NCBI GenBank assembly: GCA_039707655.1
Contig: CM077676.1
Coordinates: 184,012,936-184,076,935 of the forward strand
Source: Elymus sibiricus
Lineage: Eukaryota > Streptophyta > Magnoliopsida > Poales > Poaceae
Length of the DNA: 64,000 nt
Reading direction: 5' to 3'
Position numbers and translations under genes: made by a program. Shown here one piece after another: positions 21,219 through 31,775 of this stretch. How positions within the stretch are numbered: position 1 is the first letter of the stretch; every line of letters starts with the position of its first letter. The notes beneath the pieces are model-generated. The model searched no databases. It saw nothing but the letters and a program-made list of their open reading frames with translations, and had not been told where the DNA came from.

Positions 21219-21926
21219 GTGAATGTCGCCCTCCCGAGGCCGGAGGCCTCGTGGGCCCTCAAGTGCTCGCAGTACGCCATCACCTTCGACTCCAAGGACC
21301 ACCCCAAGTCCACGGCCTCCGCAGGCGCGCTCCCCATGCTGTGCACTCCCACCATCAGCAACGTCGCGGTCACCAAGATCCTCATCGACGGGGGTGCCGG
21401 CCTCAACGTGATCTCCATCGAGACCTTCGAGACGCTCCAAGTACCCTACGACCAGTTGATGCCCACCAGGCCTTTCTCTGGGGTGACCGATGGCTCCACC
21501 ATCCCTCTGGGGCAGGTGCGCCTCCCCGTCACCTTTGGCACCCGCAAGAACTACCACACCAAACTCATCGACTTCGATGTGGCGCACATCGGCCTGCCGT
21601 ACAATTCCATCTTGGGCTACCCGGCTCTCACCAAGTTCATGGCGGCCACCCATCACGCCTACAACGTCCTCAAGATGCCCGGCTGCAGCGGCATCATCAC
21701 CGTCACCTGCGATGAGAAGGACGCGGCCAGCACACTCGAGCGTGCATACAAGGCCGCTGCGGTCGCGCACTCGGCTGATGAGGACGCGGTTGAGCCTCCT
21801 GAGGCCGCGCCCGCGAAGAAGAAGCAACTGTTCTCTCAGGACCGCGCCGAGACGAAGAAGGTGTCGGTGGACGGCAGCGGCTCCGGCCCTGCCTTCACCA
21901 TCGCCGCTGGCCTTCCTCCTGCATAG
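21219..21926 (+). pseudogene. Aspartic protease of element 2
   Basis: A frame distinct from gag. Active-site motif ILIDGGAGLNVIS at about 21382-21420, then TFGTRKNYHTKLIDFDV and the downstream NSILGYPALTKFMA. It ends at a TAG at 21924-21926, where the related element has a Gln-like codon, so the frame was probably continuous with RT. The frame is otherwise open. It would process the polyprotein. Confidence 0.78.
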
Positions 21927-22471
21927 GAAAGCACGCTCGTCACCTTCCTTCGGGCAAACTCGGATGTTTTTGCCTGGAAAGCATCTGACTTGTCCGGTGT
22001 GCCGAGGGAGGTGATCGAGCACCACTTAGCGGTGTGCCCCAATGCATGCCCCGTCAAGCAGAAAGCACGGCGCCAGGCGCCAGAGAAGCAATATTTCATC
22101 GTCAAGGAAGTTCAGAAGCTCCAAGAAGCTGGGGTCGTTCGCGAGGTGCGCCATCCCGAATGGCTCGCCAACCCAGTCGTTGTCCCCAAGAAGGGCGGCA
22201 AGGAGCGCATGTGCGTCGACTTCACCAGCCTCAACAAGCTCTGCCCTCAGGACCCCTTCCAGGTGCCACGAATCGGCCAGGGCGTTGGCCCTGCCGTCGG
22301 GGGCATGCGCATGCCCTTCGGCCCGAGGAACGCCGGTGCCTCTTTCCAGAGGCTGGCGCCCCTCGTGCCAGGGCCTCGTGAGCCCCCTGCTCCTCGCGAG
22401 CACCCAGGACCTCGCGAGCCCCCTGGCCCCGGAGGAGCGGACTCCCTTGGCGCACCTCGCCAAGCGGTCTG
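21927..22471 (+). pseudogene. Reverse transcriptase remnant of element 2
   Basis: The same frame as protease continues after the TAG: VFAWKASDLSGVPREV, then EWLANPVVVPKKGGKERM and VDFTSLNKLCPQDPF. It then jumps near 22292-22310 straight to MRMPFGPRNAGASFQR. The palm region with the first catalytic Asp is missing, and after FQR the frame turns into Pro/Arg-rich non-RT sequence. YVDD, RNase H and integrase are absent. The deletion end points suggest loss of several kilobases. Confidence 0.78.
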
Positions 22472-23701
22472 ATGTCACCCCAGCACGGTACTGCCAGGTG
22501 CGTCCGACGAGTCGCCTTGCGCGGCCCATACTCCTTCTCACCGCGCCTCCCGCGCCCTCGCTCCCGGAATCCTTCCGCCAAGGTGATTTTGTTTAAATGC
22601 GGCTGAGAGCGCCCCACGGGCTGCACCAACCTCAAGCTGATCTGGGCCGGACACGGCAGCCTAGCCCCTATCCTTTTGGTTGTGTAATGGATTTTGCTGA
22701 TTTCACCCTCATGAGTTATGTTACCTGCTTAATTGCCTGTCAAGTTCGATGCCGACCAGAGAGCGCCACACGCTCGCGACCCCTCCCTTGGCTGATTCCA
22801 TGAGCGGGGGCTAGGCACGGTGCCTGTGCTCGGATCCATCCCTGCAGTGCCGCCAAATCCAAGCGACTGAGCTCTGGCTCACGGGCCTGCTCCCGTGCAT
22901 GTCACCTCACCAAGGTCCTTGGTGCCTTATCTCCTCACGCAATGGCCACGGGCGAGTTAGCGATAGCGTGCTGCTCCCCCCTCCCATTGTGAAATCTGTC
23001 AACATGCAGTCCCTTAGGAGGCGAGCTGCGCGAGGACCTCGCGGGCGGCCTCCTGCGAGCCAGCCTCACGAGGCAAAGACACTTCGAACGCCGAGCCTCG
23101 TGACCACGCCTCGCGAGCTGCGTGAGCTCCTCATGAGCCGTGGCTCGCCCGACACCGCTCTCCCCCAAAAGCTAAGTCTGACTACCTCGCGAGATGCCCT
23201 TACCGTCACTCAAGCTCTCTCCCCTCGCGATCCTGCTGGGTGCTAGCATTTTTTCTTCTGTGTAAGCTGCTTGCACGCCAAAGGGGGGCTCCCTGAGCAT
23301 TGCGCCTCAGGAGCCCTCACTAGCTCCCGGTGCCCCTCACCTCCTGGCCTTGTCCCGGCATCACGACCGGACATACCAGTGGCGGCTGAGGCCCACTCGG
23401 GGGCTGGGTCCTGATGGCGTAGAGCGCTGAGGCGAACAAAGAAAAAAAAACCAGCCTCACGAGAGGACTTCGGGAGGGAATGCCTACACCCCGAATCACA
23501 AAAGCATTAAGTTAAACATAGAAGATACTATTTTCATGCCCCCGCGGGGCTACATCGGTTCAATGCAGGAAAATAAAAAGAAAGAAAGGGCCTAGGTGAG
23601 GCGCCATCAACCCCAAGACTCCAGCGCGGACGCCGCGCGCGCGTCCCCAAGAAGGTGCTGCAGGTGAGTGCGGCTTAGTCACCGTGCACGTGGTGCCGCC
23701 C
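22472..23701. other. Non-coding stretch of element 2
   Basis: About 1.2 kb with no gene I can support. It is rich in the palindromic octamer CTCGCGAG and its variants (CCTCGTGAG, CCTCATGAG), especially 22370-22450 and 23020-23230, and has a GAAAAAAAAACC run near 23440. It probably contains the untranslated end of pol and the 3' side of the antisense unit. Confidence 0.5.
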
Positions 23702-24393
23702 CTAGGGGCTCCGGAATCGTCGCCGTGCACGCCTAGTCAGATTCCTCGTCCTTGCTCTTGACGCGGGGGGAGCCGTCGTCGCTCCCGCTTCTGCCAGAGG
23801 GGGTGGCGCCGCTGCCGCTATCGTCTTCGCTGGAGGAGCCGTTGTAGCTGCCGTCCTCGCTCTCCGCGCAGCACTCCAGACGGCTGCCGGAGATCCCGAG
23901 ATCTTCACGAAGAGCGTGGCGGCCCCGTCGTACTTGAATTGGAGGACGTGCCCCCGCTTCAGGCCGCGGGCGAGGGCGAACGACTTCCACCCCAGCTTCA
24001 AGAACATGAAGCCCGAAGGGGTGAACTCCGTCGCCACCCAGGTGGGGCCGTTGCAGCAGCCATCGGCCTGCACCCACAGGCCCAAGGGCGCACGGTCTGC
24101 CATCGCTGCCGCGAAGGAGTCCGGGAGCCGGAGCCAAGTGCAGGGGCTGCGATGCATGTTCACTATGAATTCATGCGCCGCCTCCGCCGAATGGCTCCCC
24201 ACCTGGGGCGGTAGCGCGGCCGCTCCGCCGCGGCCGCCTCGGCCCTGCGTACCTCGCCCTCCGCGCCCACGAGCGGCGCCCCTTCCGCGACCGCTGGGCC
24301 CGGTGCCGGCAGCCGTCGGGGAGCGCCCGCGCCCCGAGGCGGAACCTGGGATGCGGCAGCGGAAGCACGGCCACGCCCTCTCCCCCTCACCAT
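23702..24393 (-). pseudogene. Antisense ORF of element 2 with B3-like domain, frameshifted
   Basis: Opposite to gag-pol, between the pol remnant and the 3' LTR. The start MVRGRGRGRASAA at 24393 opens an Arg/Gly/Ala-rich region. A frameshift near 24205 leads to AAHEFIVNMHRS and then the B3-like core: PTWVATEFTPSGFMFLKLGW, KSFALARGLKRGHVLQFKYD, AATLFVKI. A second frameshift near 23885 separates an acidic Ser-rich tail (ECCAESEDGS, ending EESD at 23733). The pattern 'W..FA..GL..GH.L.F.YDG' is that of plant B3 DNA-binding domains. Known: Tat-type elements carry antisense ORFs. A captured or co-opted B3 fold is my inference. It could be an unrelated beta-rich domain. Confidence 0.6.
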
Positions 24394-24734
24394 CTCTGCG
24401 GTGGCTCTAACAAGAAGACGGAGGAGGTTGGAGGAAGGAGAAGATGGGTGGAGGACTCCGGCTCTCCTCTCCCCCTCTTTATGCTCGGCGCGGAGCTCCT
24501 CTCATCGCTCTGCCTTCTCCGGTGTCGGGAATTGAAACAGCAGCAACGTGCGAAGGAAGGCAATGATGGCCTCGCATCGCCCGCGGTAGGTTTTATGTTA
24601 GCGCGGGCGGTTACCGAGGCATCGTGGGAGAAGTGGGGGCGTCCCCCATCACATCGTGCACCACGCGTCGCGCCCGGCCGCAGGCGGTTAGGGCCCGCGC
24701 CGTTTTGCCCCCTAGTAGGCGGGAACGTGCGCAC
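24394..24734. other. Spacer between antisense ORF start and polypurine tract of element 2
   Basis: About 340 bp, probably promoter and leader of the minus-strand antisense ORF. On that strand an AATAAAGAGGGGG-like segment (plus strand near 24465-24485) could be a weak TATA element. No gene seen. Confidence 0.35.
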
Positions 24735-24752
24735 CACGGGCCCGGGGGCTAC
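24735..24752 (+). other. Polypurine tract of element 2
   Basis: CACGGGCCCGGGGGCTAC lies immediately before the 3' LTR. The GGGGGCTAC end is like the tracts of related Gypsy elements, though it is interrupted by pyrimidines. Confidence 0.5.
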
Positions 24753-25644
24753 TGTCGGGCCCATGGAACCCAGGGTATCCAGACCCGTCTGCCTTTGGCC
24801 CAGGGCGCAATGCCTGGCGTGGGCCCAGCAGACCGTCATCACCAAGCACCTTACCAGGACTCTTCATGAGGCCCTGGCCTCCTGAGGCCCCCTCCTCAGG
24901 GAGCGGCGAGCAGGGCTCGGCATCTTCACCGACAGCCTCGCGAGGCGGCCTCCCGAGGCCTCCTCCCGAAGGTGCCCAAGACGAAGGCCGTTCGGCACAG
25001 CCGCGCGGTCTGGGGCCCATCACGTGGGTGACGCGCGCGACGACGAGCGGCGATAGAGGCTGCGCCAACAGGCACGGATGAAGATGGTTTCCTCTTTTGT
25101 GTTAAGGGAGCAGGGCCAGCTATCTACTTCCCAAAGCAACCCCAAGGGTTGCCCAATCGACGAACGGAGACCAAGACGGCGGGCGCACACGGCGGTGGTC
25201 ACCACCGAGCCCACCGGCGCGTGATGGATCATGCTTTGGCAGGCGAAGACCGCCTTTAGTCAGGATAGCCTGAGCGCCTGTCCCCTTTCAAAACCGCCAA
25301 GTGTGGCAACCCTTCCCGCCTAAATTTTCGAGGGGGAAGAGGACCAAGGCTGGTATAAAGGGCAGTGTTGCCATTGTAGAGAGGGAGACCTCGGTTGAGT
25401 TCTGCCTCCTCCACCTTGTATGCAAGAACTCTCTTGCCCTTTGCAATCCCAACCACAAGCAGGAGTAGGGTTTTACACCGCAAGGTGGCCCGAACTTGGG
25501 TAACCGCTGAGTCCATGGTCCGTTCCTCGCTAGCGCGCTCTCGCTGTAGCCTCGCCGTTGCTTAGTCGTGGTAGGAGACGAAGTGGTAGAACGAGCTCAC
25601 CCCAGTGTTCGAACCTTTGGGTCCCCGGAGCCCGACTTCCGACA
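24753..25644 (+). repeat. 3' LTR of element 2
   Basis: 892 bp; aligns with 18511-19386 apart from scattered substitutions and a 16-bp extra segment near 24877. TATAAAG at 25354-25360. Confidence 0.88.
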
Positions 25645-26289
25645 GTAACACCCCTAGTCCTGCCGAATGGGATGATATGCACAAGGGCTACAATGATGCT
25701 CCTAGAGCTGTTTGGGCGGAGGAGGAAGAGGGAGCTGGCTCTCCACTCGGCCTCTCCTGTGTGTATGTGTGTGGATGTGGTAATGAACTACGAATGGAGC
25801 TGAACCCCCTTGCCTGGAGGCCTCCTGGGGGGTCTTATAGCCCAACCCCCTAGGGTTACATTGGTAAAACTACGCGCAGCCGGACCCGGACGTCGGCATC
25901 TGGAGTCGGCTATGGGGCCCGCCGTCTGCTTGGCACTGTGGCCCGTCGCTTCGTGCGTCACGGAGTGGTTGGCGTCGTGGGGGCTGCAGTGGCACGCTGG
26001 TGCTGACGCTGGTCATCCCGGTCAGCAGGGTTGGCAGCTCTGTCGCCACGCCTTCCCGAGACGGATTGCACTGTAGCCACACTCTCCCGTCGTGGAGGGT
26101 TGTCTTGTCGTTGGAAGCGATGGGACGGCCGCTGACCCATCGCCAGCCGGCTAGCGGACCGCCGGACCCGGCCCGGGGCCGGGCCTAGCCGGTCGGACGG
26201 CCAGCCGGCGGGGAGGGGCACGGGCTGCCCCGACGTTTTGAAAAGGCGCTCCGGGTCCGCTTGCCTACCCGGGGGTCACCCCCCCGACA
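25645..26289 (-). repeat. 5' LTR of element 1, proximal piece
   Basis: Continues the LTR broken at 18510; it matches 668-1361 and ends CCCCCCGACA. On the minus strand GCTATAAGACC (plus 25832-25841) is a candidate TATA box for gag-pol; the 3' LTR has lost it (TTGTAG near 855). Confidence 0.85.
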
Positions 26290-26294
26290 TCAGG

Positions 26295-29200
26295 GGTTTT
26301 GAGATGTGAAAGAATGGCCCAACTTCGGTCGAAGATCTCATGCAGATAATAATGATTTTTGCGCACAGAGTTTTGCGTCACAGTCATATTTCCCAGAATG
26401 GCATGGAGCTGACGCTTAACCCAATTGTGATTTCTGTCAACTTTCTGATGAAGACTTATGAGCAGCTCACGGCCAGTCATCACTCGAGGAGCTTCGCCTT
26501 GAGGCTTTTTCTTTGTGGCATTTGCGTCAATGTCATGGCTTGAAGAATCATAACCAGTGGACTGTGAGACATGCTGACGAAATTGGCCATCAAGGGAACA
26601 GACTCCTTCATCAATAACAGCTTTCCCTTTGCCAGGAACTGAAGCAATTGTGCTTTGAAGAATTTCAACGTCTGGCAGAAAACTGAGATGATTTTGACTA
26701 TCAGCTTTGTAGTTGATTGATGATGTTGTGCGGATGAATCTCATGAGCCAGGGAGCATAAGGCTTCAAGTCAAATGGAGATTGCGCGACTGTGGCCAAAG
26801 TCCTCATGAAGAAATCATGGATGTCAATGGGAATCCCATGAATGATGTTGAATAGCAAGTTCTTCATGATTCCAACAACTTCTTCACTCTCAGAATTGTG
26901 GCCTTTGATGGGACTGAGGGTTTTGGCCAGAATGCGATATACTGTCCTTGGCACGTATAGCAAATCCTTCACTAAGAAGGTGGTTCTCTGAGGTTCTCCT
27001 TGAGCCAAAGGCTTCATCAGGACTTGCATCACATGATTTGGCAATTCTGGTTCTTCATAGATCTTTCTGGCTTCAGCTGAGGGCAAATGAACAGGAAGAC
27101 CTCAGAGCAATTCATCAGCAGGAGCCTTGTAGTGCGTGTCCTCACTCATCCAGTCGATCGCCCATGAGTGAATGTCATCAACATCACCAGATAGATGCAA
27201 GGTGGCATAAAATTGAAGAATGAGTTCTTCATTCCAGTTGCATACATCTGTGACGAAACTGAGAAGACCAGCATCGTGAAGAACAGCCAGAACTGGCCGA
27301 AAACACGGTAATGATTCCATATCCACGTGAGGAATATGACGATGCGGGAATACCTTGTTTTTGTCAAACAGCAGTGAGGAATAGAAGTTCATCTGAGTGT
27401 TTGTCCAAAATCTCTGGCGCCTTATCTTGGCAGGGTCATATGGAGACTCGCCTATGAAGAAATTCTTCTCCTCAAAGAAGGCAACATTGTCAAATTTCGG
27501 CCTTCTGATGCTTTTACCAACTTTAGGCATTGAGGGCACAGGTTGAAGATTGATTGTCCTTGGCCTCACATCAAGGATAGGCCTGGGAGAGCCAGTTGAA
27601 TCATTTGGATCCGTGATGGCCAAAGATTTAGCAGCTTCCTCAGTTGTTGCTTCTGGTACAGTTTCGGAATCGGCTGAGGGAGCTGGATCTTCATGTTGAG
27701 GGGGTGGTGGTGCAATATCATCAGTAACCATTGTTTGCACAATTTCTTCAGCTGATGCAGCTGGAACTTCTTCATCAATGGTTTGGAGGGATGGCTGGTG
27801 ACCTTCAGAATCAGTTTGAATTTCCTCAGTTACAGCAGGTGACTGAGGCACTTGCGTGAGCGGCGTGGTGAGGGGTGAGTTCGGATGAGCGACATCCTAG
27901 AAGTCATCATGCATAACTGGCGTTGTAGAACCCACATTCACGTCCTCATCAGTTTCTTCATCAGTCACTTGGACTGGAGGTGATGATACCAGGTGGAAAG
28001 AAGCATCTGCTTCAATCTCAATTTCTTCATCCACTTGCTCTGTGGAAGAAGCAGAGCGGGTATCGGTATCGTCTTCAGGTGGGATAACATAATCCACACC
28101 GAAGGGAACAATCTGGAACTTTTCCATGTTTCTTGTTGGGGGTGCCGATGAAATTGGGATAGCATCAATTGGCTCAGTTGAAGACATTGGAGCCGTCTTC
28201 AACTTCTTCACAGTTTCTGCGGTAGGGGTTGTTGATGCTTTTCTCCTCTCAACGGCCTTTGTTTTCTTCACTTCTGATGCAGAAGGAAGTGTGATACGCT
28301 TCAAAGATGAAGACTGTTCTGGTGCTGCTGCTGAGGAACTGGGTGGTACAATTTCATCAGGCATGACTGATGTAGTCGCCCTGGCAGTTTCTTCAGGCGC
28401 AACAGATGCAGTTTCCCTGGTGGGTTCTTGCGGTGGAGCTGAAGAGCTGGTTGGAGGCGCTTGACCACACTTTGCAGCTTCCCTTCTGTTATAATCATCA
28501 ACAACTTTGTTGGAAGTGCTGATGAATCTGTCTTTCACTCCACAGCAGTGCTCAGCCTGGCGCTCATATTCCTCAGACAAGCGCTGAATCTCAGTTTGCA
28601 TTGCAACCAGCTGCTGAGGGGATATGGTGAGCATGTGGTCCTTGAGCTCTTTCTGCTTTTTCTTCATCTCCTTCCTCAAAAGTTTAGCTTTTTCAATCTT
28701 GTGCTTCTCATTGAGTACAAAAGCAGACAAGACATGGCTTGGTCTAGGCGGCAGATTCAAATCGTCAAGAGGTGTATTAGGATTCTGGCACCAAATGTCG
28801 ATGAAATCAAGAATGGTCTGAGGACTCAGAAATGTGGGGACTGAGGAATTCTTTGCACGAGCGGCTTCTTCCATTCTTCTTTGGACATATTCAGCAAGTT
28901 CATCTTCGCCAGCCATATCATGTTCGTTAGCCTGAGGCACTACGGCCTTGCTCTTGGGGCTGGGCCATGTTCCACGGCCTGCTGTTGCCTTTTTCTTCAG
29001 CATCGGCGTGTTTGAGGATATATGCCCAGATGCTGAGGCACTTGATGCAGCGATTGGGGCTGTTTGAAAGCCTTCAGTGCGCTCGCATGATGCTAGCACG
29101 ACAGGCGTTGATGCTCTTGCAGCAGCCAATGAGGAACTTGTGGCTGGCGGAGGTGTTGAAGAGGTTGGAGCAGTAGGTGCCTTGGGCGTTGAAGCCTTTG

Positions 29201-29882
29201 ATGACGGCTTGGGCTATGAGGGCTTTGCAGATGTTTTAGCCACTGAAGATTTTGGAGCTGAAGCTTTTGGCCATGAGGACACATCAGCTGAGGGCTTCGG
29301 CTTTTGAGCATGCTTCTTCTGCATAGATTTCTTTGGCGCTCCGCCACTTGAGCCAGCACCCGCTTCTTGTGAAGCTTTTGTGGCCCTGTTAAATTCTTCA
29401 ACAGCTCTTTGAGCTTGCTTCTGCAATTTTGCTTGATGCTTTGCCCATTCCGTGGGGAATTCTTCACCCCTTCTGATGTTTGTGGGATCAGCTGTTTGAC
29501 CAGGAGCCAACGGTGGTCTGTTGCAAGGTGGCTTTACGGCAAAGTCCTTCATGTATTTGGATGTGACAAAACTGTAGCTCCTCCACTAATAAGTCCAGTA
29601 CCTCTTAATATTTTGCATGCGCGTTTTGCGCTGCTCCTTTGTTTCCTTGCCATGAGTTTCTTCATCGGGTGTACAGTACCCTGCATATATTTCATCAGGT
29701 ATCTCAAAAGCAGTTTGTTCCTCTTTCCTCTTGCCTCCCTTCTGAGGCTTTCTGCCATCTGCCATTTTCTTCAACTGAGGGGTTTGAACTTTTGATGTTT
29801 CTGAAGAAGTCTAGAGATTATCCTCAAGCAATGCTGCAAATGAATTAATTTGATGAGAACCAAGAGATTCGTCTGCAGACAT
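26295..29882 (-). pseudogene. Env-like ORF3 of Sirevirus-A, five in-frame stops
   Basis: One minus-strand frame from ATG at 29882 to the Gypsy insertion, about 1,195 codons, completed by 518-305. In-frame stops are at 29811-29813, 29586-29588, 29214-29216, 27897-27899 (all TAG) and 27102-27104 (TGA), with no frameshift. Regions: a Lys-rich N-terminus (DGRKPQKGGKRK), a Ser/Pro/Ala/Lys low-complexity span, a helical coiled coil (28500-28760, RKEMKKKQKELKDH), a long acidic Glu/Thr/Pro span, and a more globular C-terminal half (FWTNTQMNFYSSLLFDK, IHSWAIDWMSEDTHYKAP, PYAPWLMRFIRTTSSIN). Grass Sireviruses carry such an ORF after pol, termed env-like without proof. I see no clear signal peptide or transmembrane segment, so a Gag-like or accessory role is equally possible. 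Confidence 0.65.
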
Positions 29883-30321
29883 GGGTACCTGTGAACAGAG
29901 TATAGTTGCGAGGAAATTGGGAAGAGTCACATGCGTTCTCAGAGATTCTTAAAATGAAACCAGTTAGGGTTGACGAGGTCAAGCCTTTATATAGGAGCAG
30001 TGAAAACTGAGCGGTCCAAAGATTTTGGATGGATAAGCCCCTGGTGTTTCGCATTTGAGTGACACGCGTCACCCATGTATTTTGAGTGCGCTTATCCACG
30101 CGTCGAATGCGCAAGATGAGGTTACTGTGGCAACCGCCAAAAATTTGAGTGGAATATTTTCAAAATGTGTTCGCAATTTCTTTAGCTGACAAGGACACAG
30201 TGAAGACTTCGAACAGTGTCAATTAGAACGGCGTGGGTCCGATCACATCCAATTAGATGACGAAAAACACAGTTTGAAGAATTAGCTATATGTGGATGTT
30301 GTTGAGGACATGAAAAACTCA

Positions 30322-30360
30322 AATATATATATATATATATAGACAGAGAGAGAGAGAGAG
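30322..30360. repeat. TA/GA microsatellite at left MULE border
   Basis: About ten AT units followed by GACA and nine GA units, adjoining the left terminal repeat. The right border also lies in TA repeats (58776-58819), so the transposon probably inserted into a TA microsatellite and the exact duplication cannot be read. Confidence 0.85.
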
Positions 30361-30363
30361 TAG

Positions 30364-30402
30364 CACTATTCTAATCCCAGGATTAGAATAGTTATTCTGA
30401 TC
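30364..30402 (+). repeat. Left terminal inverted repeat of the MULE
   Basis: Starts CACTATTCTAATCCCAGG, continues as its own reverse complement (GGATTAGAATAG), then TTATTCTGATCC. It matches the reverse complement of 58735-58773 with about six mismatches. Confidence 0.8.
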
Positions 30403-30755
30403 CCAGCCACCCTATATAGGGCCCGACACAAATCCTCCCGAACTTCGGGCCGACCAGGTGCCAGACCAGGTCCCGAAAATTCAGGGCACCCGATCCCGAT
30501 TTCACCTCGTCCCACAATCCTTCCCCCCTCCCCCGACGCATCCTACCCCACCTCCACCGCTGGATCCGACCCCGTCCGCCGCCGGAATCTCCCCTCCCCT
30601 CCCCTCCCCTCCACCCGCCGGATCCCCACCGTCGCCCCCTCCCACCGTGGCCACCTCCGACAGACGGCGCGGGCGAGCGAGCAACGGCGGACGCCGGAGC
30701 GAGGGAGCCCGCGTTGACTGGACGCGGCGGAGCCGCCGGAGTTCCTGCTCACGCC
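30403..30755 (+). promoter_or_regulatory. Leader and probable promoter of the MULE transposase gene
   Basis: GC-rich 350 bp next to the left end. A CCCTATATAGGG palindrome (30410-30421) holds a plausible TATA box. A CT/CCCTCC-rich leader (30500-30660) like plant 5' UTRs precedes the ATG at 30756. No other gene seen. Confidence 0.45.
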
Positions 30756-31144
30756 ATGGACAACCGCCGCCTTCCTCCTTCCCTCCTCGCCTCCTACAAA
30801 CGGCGTGGGCAAACTAATGACGGCGAAGGCCGGAGACAGGGTGGAGGCGACGACTGGGTGGCGGCAGAGAAGCCGGATTTGACAGATCCAGCAAAGCCTG
30901 CAGCACCGCAGGTACTATTCTCCCCCACCTCCTACTACCATGCATGATCTTGCTCTATCCTACTGCCATCTTACTGCATCTGAACTTCTTGCTGATCACT
31001 TCGATCCAAAACCACAAGCAGATGAATTTGGCGCCTTCTGACAGCCATGGAATGTCATGGGATTCCTCTTCCAACATGCCGACACTTTGCTCTCAAGGTG
31101 GCCTATCTGCTGCAGGAAAAAGAATAGCCGAACTTCTAGCCAAG

Positions 31145-31775
31145 GTATGGTTGGACTTCCTGTTCGTCTCCTGCATGATCATGTACTTTGTTTCTCTACA
31201 CCATGTGAATTTCTACTAGTGATTGTGAAGTTCTACTAGTGACTAAGGCTTAGTTCAGGCTGCAAAAAAAATGTCTGGTCTGCTTGTTTACTTTTTTATT
31301 TTTGATAATAATTGTGAGAAACAAGACACCATGTGAAGTTCAACTAGTAAATGAGCCAGAGTTCAGGTTGGTATGTATCTGATTGTGTGCAAAAAAGGAA
31401 AATAAAACAAACATGTGAAAACACCATAAACTGAAGTGCAGACATGAAACAAACATGAAACAAGCAGTTCAGGTTGTTATGTAGTTGTAAGTTCAACCAT
31501 GCAATCACATGAAGGTCAGGTTTAACTGTAGACATGAGTAGAGCTGTGACTCTCGTTCAAATATCATTTAACCTTCCCCCTTTGCAAACCAGAAGTTCAG
31601 ACTGTGAAGAATGCTCAGTTCAGCTACAGAAAAGCTGTGACTCTTTCCCTTGCAAAATTTTTTATTATAACAACACGTTTTATGGGAAGTTCAAACTATG
31701 AAGAATGATCAGTTCAGCTACACCAGTATAGGCAGATGTGACTTGTGCTAACACATTTTTTTTTCATGCCAGCAG
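31145..31775 (+). other. Intron 2 of the transposase gene
   Basis: 630-bp AT-rich intron with GTATGG at its start and CAG at its end. It contains the first four plus-strand GAAGTTC copies (from 31213) and related AGTTCA words. No gene inside. Confidence 0.6.

Larger units (their letters stand above)
18511..25644 (+). mobile_element. Deleted Gypsy retrotransposon with antisense B3-like ORF (element 2)
   Basis: 7,134 bp on the plus strand, bounded by TGTCGGGCCC...CTTCCGACA, inserted in the 5' LTR of element 1. It has LTRs of 876 and 892 bp, a primer binding site, gag, protease and the start of RT. A large deletion has taken the RT core, RNase H and integrase. An antisense ORF and a polypurine tract follow. 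The LTR length difference is one 16-bp indel near 24877. It would depend on other elements for movement. Confidence 0.85.
524..26289 (-). mobile_element. Tat-lineage Gypsy retrotransposon with antisense ORF (element 1)
   Basis: A full-length minus-strand LTR retrotransposon bounded by TG...CA and the duplication TCAGG. In minus-strand order it has: 5' LTR (18364-18510 plus 25645-26289, split by element 2), primer binding site, gag, protease, reverse transcriptase, RNase H, a second archaeal-type RNase H, integrase, an antisense ORF, a polypurine tract and the 3' LTR (524-1361). The second RNase H and the antisense ORF are hallmarks of the plant Tat lineage (Grande, RIRE2, Retand, Ogre). Several frameshifts and stops disable it. 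Sirevirus-B and element 2 are later insertions into it. Confidence 0.88.
26290..30363 (-). mobile_element. Sirevirus-A, central segment
   Basis: Minus-strand continuation of the element at 1-523, bounded on the left by the TCAGG duplication (26290-26294) and on the right by the terminal repeat of the MULE. It contains most of the env-like ORF (26295-29882) and about 450 bp of pol-to-ORF3 spacer. The spacer ends in a TA/GA microsatellite (30322-30360), the likely MULE target. Confidence 0.75.

Noticed and set aside
24866..25081. Short open frames in the LTRs of element 2
   Set aside because: They recur in both LTRs at matching places and lack start context; GC-rich LTR sequence stays open by chance.
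30364..30375. CACTA superfamily transposon, from the CACTA-like start of the terminal repeat
   Set aside because: The encoded transposase has FAR1, MULE DDE and SWIM domains and no CACTA-type transposase is present; CACTA here is coincidental or convergent.
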